From positions 248,001 to 312,000 of the forward strand of contig JAIVFJ010000026.1 of the NCBI GenBank assembly GCA_025765615.1: a DNA stretch of 64,000 nucleotides, written 5' to 3'. Source of the stretch: Zopfochytrium polystomum. Lineage: Eukaryota > Chytridiomycota > Chytridiomycetes > Chytridiales > Chytridiaceae. The position numbers and the translations under genes are program-made. Below the pieces are notes generated by a model. The model searched no databases, had not been told where the DNA came from, and saw nothing but the letters and a program-made list of their open reading frames with translations. Shown one piece after another: positions 1 through 13,455 of the stretch (position 1 is the stretch's first letter; each line of letters starts with the position of its first letter).

Positions 1-716
1 GTTCCATCCGCTGGTTATGTATCTCAAGTTTCTCAACCTCTGTCAAGTTTCTTTCGAACACCGTAATTAATTCTGGAGAGGGGCGACTTCCACTCATCGG
101 CCCTGTGTCTTACTTTCTCCCAACTCTGACGAGCCCACCGCTTTTGGCTCCAGTTCCATCGCTTTGATTTGAACCCGTAATGCCATCCGTGACGCCTCGA
201 GCTACTACGCTGACGTGTTCGGTGTTGGCCGCCATCGCCGACGTATTGTGTTTGTTTGCGTCCGCAATCTTTTGTTGGCAGGCGAGACAAATTCAGTTTC
301 GTACACACTAATTATGTATAGACGACTGCCGCCGACTACATCATCTGGGCGCGCCTTCCAAAACGCGAAACTCCGGGAGTGTCGACTTCTGAGATTGCAG
401 CCTTTACGAGCCCAAAGGGTTGGGGTTGGATGGGAGAGTTTCTCACGGTGGCCTTCTCCATCATCCGTGAGTGTTTGGTGGCCGCTCAGGCAAAGCCGAT
501 GACAAAAAGCGAAAGACATTCATTTCACGCAGAAAAAAAGTAAAATAAAGTAAAATACGCTTGACTGTGAGAGTGGTCAAGAACAGATGGCGACCAGCCC
601 ATGGAATGAATCGACTTTTAGGGTAAACGAAAAAAGGCTGCGGATACCGCGAATGAAAACATTTGGCAAATGACACACATGCGCAACATAAGAAGGGTCC
701 GAGAACGAACGACACG

Positions 717-2009
717 TTATGCTTCGTCCACTCTCACCAGCAAGCTCTGCTGCTCCTCAGCACTACGACCGCATTCAACGATCTTGTTCGTGATCGCCTC
801 CGCCGCATGGCCACCGCCGCCGTCGCGACCGAACCTTTCGCCACGTCTCTGCCGCGTCCTGCGCTCGCTCAGCCAAGGCACCTGGGCCCGGTCGCCCAAA
901 GCGGCGCGGACGGCGACTGTTGTGGACAAGAGGAATGCGAGAGTGAGCAAGCCGTACACGACAACAAAGGGCGTGACGCGGAGGTGCGCTTCGGTTCTGA
1001 GATATGGGCCGTATTGCCCGTCGTGGTCTCGTCCACCATAATAACCTATCAGGAGAAGGAAGGAATGTGAGTAGACGTGATCTGGCATATTCCGGTGCGG
1101 TTGGGGCCCGTCTCGTTCAAACGCTGACAAGTTGATGAATGTAGCTCTGGTCCGGGTCCGAGGAGTGCCGCTACTGTCATAGTCGTACCAAACACCTCTG
1201 CTGTTGAAAACATCGTCGTTGTATATGAGAAGCCGAGCGGTAGGTCGAAATCGACTACCATCTGCACGAAAGGTAGTCACTTGCATGATACAAGAGGACA
1301 ATTCAAAACTGATTGTTACTAACGGTTTCGTTCTTTATGGTTAGGAGTTCAAAATGGTGATCAAGCTGCAGGCCTCCAGATATTGATGTCCTGAAGCAGC
1401 AGGAAATCATTCATATCATCAAAGAAGGTCCGCGCAAACACAAATATGCTTAAGTGAATCTTCCTTCCCATTATTATTCTTTAACTGCTCACTACATGAA
1501 GAATGATAAGTGGTTTTGAGAACGACCAGATGCGCTGAGCGGCCACCAAGGTCGGAATGCTGTCCACCCAGTGCGTCGTTCGCGGTAGAGTGCAGTACAT
1601 TGATGGATTTGACCCAGAACTTCGTGGGTCCGTAGGATGCATCTGTGTCCATTAAAACACTCCGTTGTAGTATTGAGGGTACGCATCGCAGGGTCATGAA
1701 ATTCGAGCTTAAAATGAATTTGGCCCATGACGCTTAGGGCAGCGCCGATGAGGCCAACTACGGGACGGGTCGGCAGGGTCGATGTAATTTGTTTGGTTTT
1801 GTAAGTCTTGCGGAGGGGTTCAGAGTGCTGGCGGGCGGCTAAAAACGCCTTACCGATGATCAAAGTCGCCTTTTTAAACGACCAGCCCTTCTTGGCGGTT
1901 AGCACCGCTCCTTGGCCTTCCAGCCCTCCTCGTCGCCGTCGTCGCGCCGCATATCCTCGCCGTCGTCTTGTGAAGCCGTCATCGGGTTTCCGTTCTGGTA
2001 TCCACTCAT
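717..2009 (-). CDS. Possible multi-exon membrane protein, not recognised
   Basis: Low-confidence gene model. An ATG at 2009 (complement) opens a short acidic stretch rich in D, E and G that reads MSGYQNGNPMTASQDDGED. Downstream on the same strand are coding-like pieces in different frames. One around 1700-1760 contains a hydrophobic run (PVVGLIGAALSVMGQ). Another ends at a stop at 717 and contains a clear hydrophobic segment (VTPFVVVYGLLTLAFLLSTT) followed by a basic, G/R-rich tail. Together these would suit a small integral membrane protein split by short introns. I could not fix the splice junctions or match the pieces to a known family, and some pieces may be chance open frames. The first ~700 bases of the window show no supportable gene. 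Confidence 0.25.
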
Positions 2010-2438
2010 TCTTATTTGAATTTTTCGTCCTCGCTGGCATTTGGCCGGGTGGGAGGTAATGGTGGTGGAGGGGATGTGTGGGACCATGCGTTTCTATAGC
2101 AATTGTGTTGACTGTCTTCGTGCGTAGAAGAATGTTGGGTCAACTCTGATTTCCCCCATGTTCATCAAACTCTTTCATGAGAAGAGGGTTCGCCCTTCAT
2201 CACGTGCGCCATCCATCGGCCCACAGCGACTCGACGACCGCGTCCCGCCATCGCTGCGGCGCACGAGCCGCCTCCATCCCTTCCACTGCTGTGGCAAGGT
2301 ATTCCACATTTTGGACTATTTTTTCCTCCAGATGCTCGCAGTTGCATGTCGGCTTATTCAAGTATTCAATAATGTTGTTCTTGTAATTCCTTGTCGGACT
2401 TCGAAGTTCACAAAAAACGAAAAAGCAAAGAGGTCGAG

Positions 2439-5400
2439 ATGGATGTGGATCGTGACCATGACTTGGTCGAGGGAGGCACCGACTTGGCCGCCACCAAGGA
2501 CAGTGACGGAGAAGGCGCGAGTGACGACGACGATGACGACGAAGAAATGAACTACCACGACGGCGAGGAAGAGGATGGCGGCGAATATCTGCACGTGTCC
2601 GGGTTCTTCTTTCACCAGTCGATCGACCAGCTGTTTCCCCCGGAGGGCTGCTACGGCCACATGGAGCTCAAGCCAGACTACCGTGCCCGCCCTCTCCTCG
2701 TATTTGCAAACGGCTCTGTCATACTGGAAGCCTTTTCGCCGCTCGCAGAGCAGGCAATGGATTTCCTCGTTGCCAGTACGACCGCTTTCGTCTTGTCCTG
2801 GGTTTTTTTTTGAATTTTTTTATGTGGTGATAAACGGCTTAATTATTTGTGGCAGTTGCAGAACCGGTCTCGCGGCCATCGATGATTCACGAATACAAGC
2901 TCACCGAATACAGCCTGTACGCAGCCGTCAGTGTCGGCCTCGACCCGAAATCCATCGTGGACGTTTTAAATCGTTTGTCCAAAACAACCATTCCCACCAA
3001 GGTGAAGAAATTTATCCACCAGCATACAGAGTCCGTCGGTCGGGTCAAGATGGTGCTCAAAGACAACCACTTCTACGTCGAGAGCCAGTTTCCAGACAGT
3101 CTCCGCACACTGCTGAGAGACGACGTTGTAAGAGCAGCTCGTGTTGTGCATGAAGGGCAGATCGGGGACGACTTTCGGGTGGAGCAAGTTGCAGTCCAGG
3201 AACCAATGTTTGGGTCAAAGAGGACCAAGGCTTCGAAATCGAAATCAAAGAAGCCGTTAAACGGTGCACCAGGTACCACGGCCAAGACTGTTCAAGCGGA
3301 ACAGCCGCCACAACCGCCACCCCCACCTCCCTCTGCCTCGAAAGCTCAACCCGAGTTGGACGAGTACGACCAACTGAACCTTTTTGATATGTTTGATGGA
3401 GTGGACGATTCGATGCTGGATGCCGCCACTTTGACTGCTCTCGCGCCGCAGCCGCCAGCAGACACTGAAGAGTTTGGAGACTTCCCTGCGGGGCCTGTGG
3501 AGCTGAACATTGACGGACCCATACCAACATTGGAGGACGAAGAGGACCTGACGGAAGCGATAGAAACGACGCTTCATCCTGCAGCCGGCGCCCTTTTGTC
3601 ATCCTTTGAGGTCAGGGCGGAAAATGTCGAGTCGGTGCGCAGGCGGTGCAGCGAACTAGGACTGCCCGTCATCGAAGAATATGACTTTCGCGTTGACACG
3701 ACACTGCCCCGTCTCGACATTGATCTGAAGGCCTCAGCGCGGCTCCGCCCTTATCAGGAAAAATCCTTAAATAAGATGTTTGGCAATGGGCGTGCGAGAT
3801 CAGGAATCGTTGTGCTTCCGTGCGGTGCCGGAAAGACTCTTGTCGGCGTCACCGCTGCGTGTACAATAAAGAGAAGCTGCCTTGTTCTTTGTACTTCGGG
3901 GTAAGAGGATTTTCGATACCCCTCTGCTGGCCCTCACTGAATGCTCACGGACCTGGAACAAAAAGCGTCTCTGTAGACCAATGGGCGAGGGAGTTCCGCT
4001 CCTGGTCGACTATAACCGAACGACAGATTGCCAAGTTTACATCTCAGTCCAAAGAAAAGGTAATCTTCATTTTTTTTTTAGTTGTTTATGCTTCGACTTT
4101 TTAACGAGTTCTTTCTGACAGTTCTCCGCACCGGCTGGTGTTCTCATATCCACTTACACTATGGTGACGTTTTCCGGAAAACGAGCGTATGACGCTCAAA
4201 AGCTCATGGACTTCATTTGCTCTCGCGAGTGGGGGTTTCTCCTCCTTGATGAAGTCCATGTCGTTCCAGCGGACATGTTTAAAAAGGTGTTGACCATTGT
4301 GAAAGCTCATGCGAAGCTTGGTTTGACCGCGACGTTGGTCCGAGAAGACAACAAAATATCCCAGCTGAACTATTTGATTGGACCCAAGGTTGTTGACTCT
4401 GTTCTGAGATTTTTGTCATTCTCATGCTCAAAATTTCTTCTCGAACAGCTTTTTGAGGCTAATTGGCTCGATCTTGCCAAGAAGGGTCATATTGCAAATG
4501 TTCAGGTCACAGGCAACCTACCTACTAACAACGAAACTGATGGATCTTGACCTTTAGTGTGCCGAAGTTTGGTGCGAAATGTCAAAGGAGTTTTTTCAAG
4601 AGTACCTTGACCAGCCCCTCGCCAGGTACCTTTTCCACTTCCACTTCCGTATTTCGTTGATATTCTATTCTCCAAAGGAAACGCCAACTGCTGCAAGCAA
4701 TGAATCCCCGGAAAATTCAGTCCTGTGCCTTCCTTATAGATTACCACGAGAGCCGAGGCGACAAAATCATCGTATTTTCTGACAACGTTTTCGCTTTGAA
4801 GGTACTCGATTTTGCGACATATCGCAGCCTTCTAATTGCTTGTAGTTCTATGCGAATAAGCTCGGGAGACCTTTCATCTACGGTGGCACATCCCCAGCCG
4901 AACGGTCACGCATTTTGCAGCAGTTTCGGTACAACCCAGCCTTAAATACTATCTTCCTTTCAAAAGTGGGCGATACTTCCATAGATATTCCTGAAGCGTC
5001 CGTTCTGATACAGGTGCGCTTAACCAACAGACACTTCTCTCTTTATGCTGACGCAACTTAGATCTCTTGTCACTATGGATCGCGGCGGCAGGAAGCTCAG
5101 AGGTTGGGGCGGATTCTTCGCGCAAAGAAGCAGATGGGATCCGGGTACAATGCGTTCTTCTATACTTTGGTCAGCAAAGACACTGAGGAGGTGTATTACT
5201 CGGCAAAAAGACAGCAGTTTCTAGTGGATCAAGGTAATTTGTGGCGCCGAGGAAGCACAGTTTATCCATGGTGCAAGTTGAGGTGGAGCGGTACTTTCAA
5301 CCCTTATCCATTCTGCCAGCTCCCACCAATAAGCTTACTTCACACACAAGGGTGATTGTTTGCTTTGCCTTGAATGGAACCGCAGGAACTGGCAGAATGT

Positions 5401-5807
5401 ATAAGTGCTGGAAGAACTGCTCCATATCGGCTCCCGCCCTGGGGACAATGCCCTCGCTTCCAGTTGCTTATAATCTCTTAGGGTACTTTTTTAAGATAAT
5501 CTCTAAACTGGAGGGACTCGAAGCAACGTCAACAGTCTATACAGAGTTGAATGAGCGGCTTGAGCTACTTGCAACGGTTCTTGTTTCCAACCTGGACGAC
5601 GATGAAATGGATTTGGTCGAGGACGACAACCTGCGGTATGGTGACGACGATGCCGACGAAGTCGACGCATCAACGCAAGCGCCACTCTTCATCCAGCGCT
5701 CGAGCAACATGGCGTCACTATCTGGCGCTGATCAGATGGCGTACATGGAGGTTGAGAGGGGCGGGCGCCAGTCGAGCCGAAGATTTCGGCAGCGCGACAA
5801 ACAATGA
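2439..5807 (+). CDS. SSL2: TFIIH core helicase subunit XPB/ERCC3 (Rad25/Ssl2)
   Basis: This is the 3'-5' DNA translocase of TFIIH, which opens promoters for RNA polymerase II and unwinds DNA in nucleotide excision repair. Exons read as 2439-2775, 2856-3900, 3966-4059, 4122-4388, 4449-4505, 4558-4625, 4678-4801, 4846-5013, 5062-5233 and 5482-5807, all GT-AG and in frame, giving about 885 aa (human XPB is 782 aa). Visible motifs are the conserved [20 protein letters not shown] region, Walker [21 protein letters not shown] (RED motif), the [10 protein letters not shown] helicase block and motif [13 protein letters not shown]. An acidic N-terminal run and a proline-rich insert near residue 290 lengthen the protein. 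The frame stays open 48 nt upstream of ATG 2439 and encodes a basic KKRKSK stretch without its own ATG, so an extra 5' exon is possible. It converges on the LIM gene. Confidence 0.96.
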
Positions 5808-6180
5808 GCTTTTTTGCTGTAAATATTATGTGTATGTTGCGTAATGAATAGAGCCGTACAAAGCCAAAACAAAACGGAAGGGCATGTGAGACTATCACCC
5901 CTTTGACCTAGAATCAGGCCTGAGCGAAGGAAATCATATAATAGGCTAAACTAACTTTATTGTTACGGTGCTTGTCCACTGATGTTCTCGAATTGGCACT
6001 GTGTCTCAGGCCCAAGGTCTCGGCAATTTGATTTGAAGAGATCAGTCAAAGTAACCGTCAGAAAAATTGCATTATACTGACAGATAAAAACCAGTAAAAA
6101 AAAAGCATGTATCTGTGTAGAGTGTAGTGTTTCACTTGTGCTTTGAACAAGGACGCGAAGACTTGAAGAAGGTATAAAAA

Positions 6181-7103
<923 letters not shown>

Positions 7104-7721
7104 GCGTATTGTGGTCGAAGAAGCTTGGAGAGAGAGTGGATCTATGAATGGAGGAAAGTTTGGCGTAGAGGCTGGAGCGCCGGCAGAGAGGACTGCGATG
7201 GATCGCCAGTGGCTTCAGTAAAGGTTTCTTCTCTCTCTAAATATTCATGCAAACAAAACAAAAAAAAAAAAGAAGAAAAAAAAAAAAAAACACCAAAGAG
7301 CTCGGTTATTGCGGTGAGGTCCTTGAAGGTGGAGGTATTCAAATACGGTGGAGACCAGCGTGCTGGGCACGGCATCCTCGCATACCTGCCCACACCCGCT
7401 GCCCCCAGGGACGGCCCTCGGGCAGACTCAGGATCGCAGCGAATGCCCGGCCTTGGCCAACCAGGCAGAAAAACTCAATTATGTTTAGAGCTGAAGAGGA
7501 AGAAAAAAAAACTCGGGAACACCAAAACGATACGACTACCCGCCTGCAGAATTGACGAGAAGGGGCGAAAATAAACAGCGAAAACACCCTCTGGTTTTCA
7601 CTGTTGCCGCAACGTGCCAAACCCCGAGGAATTGGCAGCCAGCTTCATTTCCAACCCTGTGACAAAGATGAGGGTGAACCGCCGAGCCCAGACCGAATCA
7701 TGTTAATTTGACGCGTGCGAA
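7104..7721. other. Intergenic, A-rich tract, no gene seen
   Basis: This stretch separates the LIM-gene start from the LRRC9-like stop. It contains an A-rich tract at about 7254-7290 (runs of A broken by single G or C). On the minus strand that tract is a poly-pyrimidine stretch upstream of the LIM gene. No open frame here has convincing coding character. Confidence 0.5.
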
Positions 7722-10700
7722 TTATATGACGATTCGAAAAGAGCACCAACCGTCCAGAACAACAGAGGTGATCTTGATCGGCAGCTTCGACAGCGAGTTG
7801 GACTGCACCGCGGCCGACGCGGCCGCCGCCGCTGACACCAGCGGCGCGGCCTGTATCGACATGGGCATCTTGAGCGCGCTGGACGACGACGTAGTCGCGC
7901 TTGGCGCCGCCATGTCCTCGCGCATCATGCACTGCTCCATGTAGCACATTTCCGCGCGCTGCCGCTCCTCCTCCGAGACCTCCTTGTCGTCGATGCAGAT
8001 AATTTGAGGGAACCGTAGGATGACCGAGAGACGGTAGAGCTGCTTCCGGGAGACGGCGTTTTGCGCCAGGTTGATTTCAATGAGGCTTGGGAGTTTCATT
8101 CTCTGCGGAGAATCCGGAGTGACTTCAGCGTTTGCGGCGGGGCGCGAAAGATTTATTCGGAGGGAAGAGTACCTCAATGTCGGTCAGCTCGGCAATACGA
8201 TTTCCGGTGAGCATCAGGTACTGGAGGTTAGGCAGGCAATCGAAATGCGCAAGTGTTCGCAGCCGATTTTCTCTAATAAAACGGGCTTAGTGTTGAGCTC
8301 CCATATTCGCTCTAACAAAGTGAAAACACGTACCGTATATGAAGCTCTTTCAAATTGATGAGTGGCAAGAACGACGATTGCTCGGCCATTTTGATGTGAT
8401 TTTTATCGAGCACTAGCTCCACTAGGTTGGTCAAGTGCTCCAGCCCATCAAGCTGGCGCCACGCACATGAATCGGTGTGTCAGTAACTGCAAGTAAGCCA
8501 ATCGCAGCAACCTTTGAAATCCGGTTTCCGGAAAGGTTCAAAACCTTCAGCTGCGGCATGCGATAAAGGCCAAGGTCTGCAATCCGTACGACGCAGTTGC
8601 CGCCCAACTGAAGCTCCTCCAGAGCCGGAAACAGAATCTTTCCCCTGACAGGCTCTTGGCTCTCAATCCTCCACCCATAGGGTCCCATTACCGCGGGCGC
8701 GTCGCCCACTAACAGCTTTTCAATCCTGTTTCCGGCGACGCTCAGGCTCTTGAGACCCCCGAGGCACACGAACGCGTCGACGGTGGCCAAAAGGTTGTTG
8801 TCAAAGTTGAGCTTGCGGAGGTTCCGAAAGTCGACCGCGTTGAAGCAGTCGATTTCGCGGATCTTGGAGCCGCGTAGGTCGAGCTCGCTGATGTTTTTGA
8901 AGGAGAAGTGGCCGATTTTGTCGCCGAGAAGCTCGACCGTGAGTTTGCCAAGGAAGGCCTCTTTCGCTTGTGTTTGCTCTTTTGGAGTAATGCTTGCGCC
9001 ATCGATAATCTTGGCAGAAAATGAGTTTCGTTGGTCGGCTGTGTCAGGAACAGGGACTGACCTTAAGACGGGAAAGGTGAAAAATGCTGAACAATCTGTA
9101 GTTTGAAATTTGGGAGACGGCGTTTCCTGTCAAGTCCAGAATAATGAGCCTTGGCAACTCTTTTAGAGGGAAGATGCAGTACAGCTCAGAGATGTAGTTG
9201 TTTCCAATGTCTGGTGTAGTCGATCCGATCAGATTACCAATAAAGTTGCCTTTGGCAGGCTTAGAACTTACAAAACTCCATCAGCGTCGCCATTTTAGCG
9301 AAGGGTTTTAAGTGCTTGACTCTGTTATTCTCAAGGCTCAGTAGCATCAAGCTTTTGAAGTTTTTGGCAGCGTCCACGGTGGCGATCCGGTTGTTGCTTG
9401 CGTCCAACTTGGTCAGCGCTTGAAGCGGTGCGAGTCCGTCGATGGACTCGATTTCGTTGTTTTCAAGGGACAGCTCTTCCAACCGCGGAAAAAGCGCCAG
9501 CCGGGAAACGTCCCTTAGGTTGTTGTTGCGGAATGAAGCCCACCGCAGATGAACGAGTCTAGTATCCGAGGGGAAGTGGGGTGGAATGGAGGCCGGTTTG
9601 AGGGCATTTCAAGAATCAGTTTTCACACGATAAAATCTTGAACGGCTTCACTCAGCCGAACAACCTTAGAGGCAGCATATCCAGATCAAACAAGTTGCAG
9701 TCGTCCAACTCGAGTGTCGTGATGCTCTCCAAGTCCAGCCACCCGGCAATATCCGCCCCAACTATGGCGCTTCTGTCCAGCTCCTTCTCGTGCATCCGCC
9801 AGAACTCGTTCTGCGTGGCTGAAGAGCCGTATCCGCTCTGCGTGCGGACGGAAAGTGGGCGGAACAGGTGCGGCTGGCGCGAGGAGTGGGCGCGGAGGAA
9901 CTCAGCTTCGGCCGCGAGCTGGTCCATTCTATCAGGAGGCAGCACCGAAGCGTCGCCGCCTGGATTTTTGCTTGCGCTAGCGTCCGCCGCAGAGATGGCT
10001 GCGTTCTCGAGGCTCCAGCAAATGGCACCGTGTAGTCGGAAGGGAATGGACTTTTCTGATGCGTCGAGAGCCTTTCCGTCCAACAAAATCAGCGTCTTTG
10101 GTCCAACGGTGCCCGCAACTATCTGCCGGAATCCTTTGCGCTTGGCGATTGGATTGAACTGCAAATTGAGTGCTGTGAGGTTGCTGAGGTGGTCGCGCAT
10201 ATGAAGAATGTTCTCAAAGTGCGAAATGTTGTTCTTGGCGAGATTGAGGTGCTTGAGGTTCTGCATAATTGTCATTTTCGAGACCACGCTGGCAATGACG
10301 TTCATGGAAACATCCAATTTCTCGAGGAGCGGGCAATGTCGGACGTCTGGAAACTCGCGAAGACCATTCATACTCAGAGTCAGATTTCTGAGGTGCGTGA
10401 ACCGTTGAAATTTTGACCACTGGAGCTTTGAGCCAGCCATGGACATATTTAGGGTTTCAACACAGTCTGGTGATTTCTTGGACAATAAATCCTTTAATTC
10501 TGTCGTAAGCACAACAAACTTACTCAGATAAGAGTTGCAAACCATTGTGAGCTCCAAAGGAATCAGGTTGACAGAGTCGGCGACCATTATGTCGGGATGC
10601 TCCTCTTGTAATTTGGACAGTGGAACGTTCTGCATCAGTTGACGTCGATCCTGCCGAATTAAGGTCATTTTGAGACGGAACCAGCCTCGTCGAAGATCTT

Positions 10701-13062
10701 ACGTCTGCAATTTTTCGAGTTATTTGCAGAATAATGGATGGCATATCGGCTTGGCTGAGCTTGTTGCTGAAGGCAATGTCAACCATAAGCTTCTCGACTT
10801 TTGTGGTGAGATGTTCCAGGTCAGACTTGATTGAGTACTCCACGAAGTACTCTGGAAGTGCTAGCTCTCTGTCAAGGACAACATAGTGGCGGCACGGATC
10901 AAGTGTCATCGCTCCGTCTGCCACGTCATAATAAAGGCAGTGCGTTCCAGGATATTCCGCCGCCAATGCCATCAACCTTTCGTCGGTCACTGGTGTAAGG
11001 GATGTTTCTGCCGTTACTTGCAGCAGCGCATTGTGCGGGAACATTTACCTGGATTCTCCAGCCTTTGCGTTTTGTTTGCAAATGCCTTCACGATGATTGC
11101 CTGATGCAACTGTTTGCGCTCACCATGCTCACCAAACTCCAGAAAGTTTGAGAACCTTATCGGAGTTTGATTGCTTGGTGGGTCTCGGTCTGAGGAATCA
11201 CCAAAACCGTGTTCGACGGCGCTGAAAATCTCGTCTGAACTGAATTGGCCCCCTTGAAAGCAGAGATATTCGAAAGATTGCATCGAGTCATTGGACGACC
11301 TCACTTTGGCCTTTGCAGTTCCACTTAGTACGTCTTCTTTAAAGTCTTTAACATACGTCAAACTTGTTTTTGAGAAATCTGTTATGAACACGGGAAATCC
11401 TGTGGATTTGGATTCTCTTGTGGTGGTGTTTCGACTTTGCACGAAGGATCATGCTCTTGACAAGCGCCTCGCAAGTTTCAAACCAAGAGTCTTCTTTTTG
11501 ATCCTCCTCGAAACGAACGTTTCCGCCAGTCTCAAGCTCAAGTAAAAGCTTCCTGTTAGAGCAAGTCAACAACGCAGAAATTCAAAAGAGAAACGGCAAA
11601 ACCAAACCTTACGGCCATATCGCTCTGCTGTAAAATTTGATCACCAATTTCTTTTTTGTGCAGCTGCAATTGGTGCAGTGCGCGCATCTTCGTCTCGATC
11701 AATTGATTTAAACAAATCCTTGCAACCTCCATCTTATCGGACACCTCTGAAATCTCCATTTTCGACGTGAGCAAGCTGGAACGGAACAGGCGCTTGAACT
11801 ACCTCTGCCTTTGCGGTCTCAGCTGTAGGGGGAAGGCCCAGGTCGTCTCTCCGCCGTTGAACTTTCCTGCACTTTTCCATTAGAACAAACACATCGGCCT
11901 CAATCTGCCGTTCATCGTCGCGCGCTCTCGTGTGTAGCATTTTGAGAAGAAAGTTTGTGTTCCGCTTGATTGTGCGGATCCGCATATTGTAGTACATCCG
12001 CTTTTTAAGGACTGTAGCGCTAATGATTCGCCGTGACTCGTCCGTCACGTCCAACGTATCGAGGGATTTAAGGTTGGGAAGGTGGTAGATGACGTGTGTT
12101 TGGTAATTGCAGAGGGAGCAGAGTGGATTATCGGCATAATTTGGGTCTGACAGGCAGAGGGAGGTCAGTTTGGGGAGGCTCGCTAAGAACAAGACGTCTC
12201 TGAAGGAGGAGAGCCTGTTTCCAGCGATGTTCAGAGACTAAGGCAGGTGTTACGTTTCCACTTTGTCAAAAGCTCTGCATTCACGGTCACCTGCAGACTG
12301 GAATTACTGCTCAGTGATTCGCCGATCGCTTCGATCAGGTTGTTACCAAGCTGGAGGTCCTGCAGTTTCACAAGAGTGCCCAGGTGTGGAATTTTTGTTA
12401 TCTCTGTCCTCCTTTGGTAAGATTACCTCTGCAAACGAAAAAAAAGTTGGCGCCAACCATTGTCCGAAAGCCAAAGTCGTTCCAACTTTAGCAACTTGTC
12501 CAGTCCACTTATCTTTTTGATTTTGTTGCTGTACCTGTAGGAAAGGGATACCATACATTTAAGGTATCAATAAAACATAAAATGCAAACAAACATACAAC
12601 TTACAAAAATAGCTCCACCAACTCCGTACAGTTATCTAGCGATTGAATTTGCGTAATCTTCGTCTCGCAAATCCAAAGCTTTTTCAAGTTTGGGCAATGG
12701 TGGAGATTTGTGATCTGACGGATATCCTGGGCAACGATACACAGCGAGGTCAGCGACGGAAAGTGCTGGAGTCCGGTGATGGTCGGGTAGTTAAAGTGGC
12801 ACATTTCCAGTTCAGTCGTCGTGGCGAACTTTGTTGCGAAGCCAGATTCGCTTATCCCGTTGTTCGAGCACTGGTAAACAAACACGTCAACCAACCCGCA
12901 CGCTAAAGAATGGGAGCTTCTCTGCTTTACCAAGGTTCTCACGTCTTTGTCGTTCTTATAGATCCAAGCTCGCGCCTGGCGGGCCAGCTTTTCCCTATTC
13001 GCCGCATCGAGCTCGCTTTCGGCTGCAGGTAAAGCTTGCGGAAAGTCGTGATCGCCCTTCAT
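7722..13062 (-). CDS. LRRC9: LRRC9-like leucine-rich-repeat protein (ciliary)
   Basis: A long, many-exon LRR protein that is collinear with animal LRRC9. The first exon (13062-12605) carries LTSLCIVAQDIRQITNLH, followed by short SDS22-type LRRs. The signature block NPLCSLCNYQTHVIYHLPNL (about 12060-12150) is followed by a helical region with KKRMYYNMRIRTIKRN. An internal segment of about 300 aa (LYYDVADGAMTLDPCRHYVVLD near 10900) then leads to further LRR arrays (10500-8430). The C-terminal LRR cap (LRFPQIICIDDKEVSEEE) ends near PIKITSVVLDG, just before the stop at 7722. The order of LRR block, CNY cap, helical linker, second LRR array and IKITSV-type tail is the basis for the call. LRRC9 is found in ciliated organisms and its molecular role is poorly defined. 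Internal junctions were not all resolved; most introns are under 110 nt. Confidence 0.85.
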
Positions 13063-13455
13063 TCAATCTGACAATTTACTAAAAGAACCCTCGCCGTAAA
13101 GCCGCGGTAAGCAGCCCACGGAATTCCCGCCAACTGCATGTCGAAAAGCAGTGTAAAATCGCATTGGATGAAAAAGCTGCTCAATGCGGTGAGGTGAGGC
13201 CACCAAGTCGCCAACGAAGAGCGGAGAGAGAGGTGGGGAAAGGAGGAGCCATTTGGACGAACGAGAGACGGTTCGTGTTGCGACCGGAGGGGGTAAATCA
13301 TTTACAGCCAATTCGGAATCCATTTCTGGCGGTGCTGAATGTACGTCAGGTGACACTAGCACGCTTCTGTGGCGTCGTGAAAGTGGTTGTCAATGCTGCG
13401 TGGGGTTGGGGGCAGCATTGGTTGGGCTGTTACAGACGAGCCGCCGCATTAAACT

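Noticed and set aside
150..185. tRNA-like B box (GGGTTCAAATC on the minus strand)
   Set aside because: Flanking bases do not form a T-stem, and no A box or acceptor stem is present.
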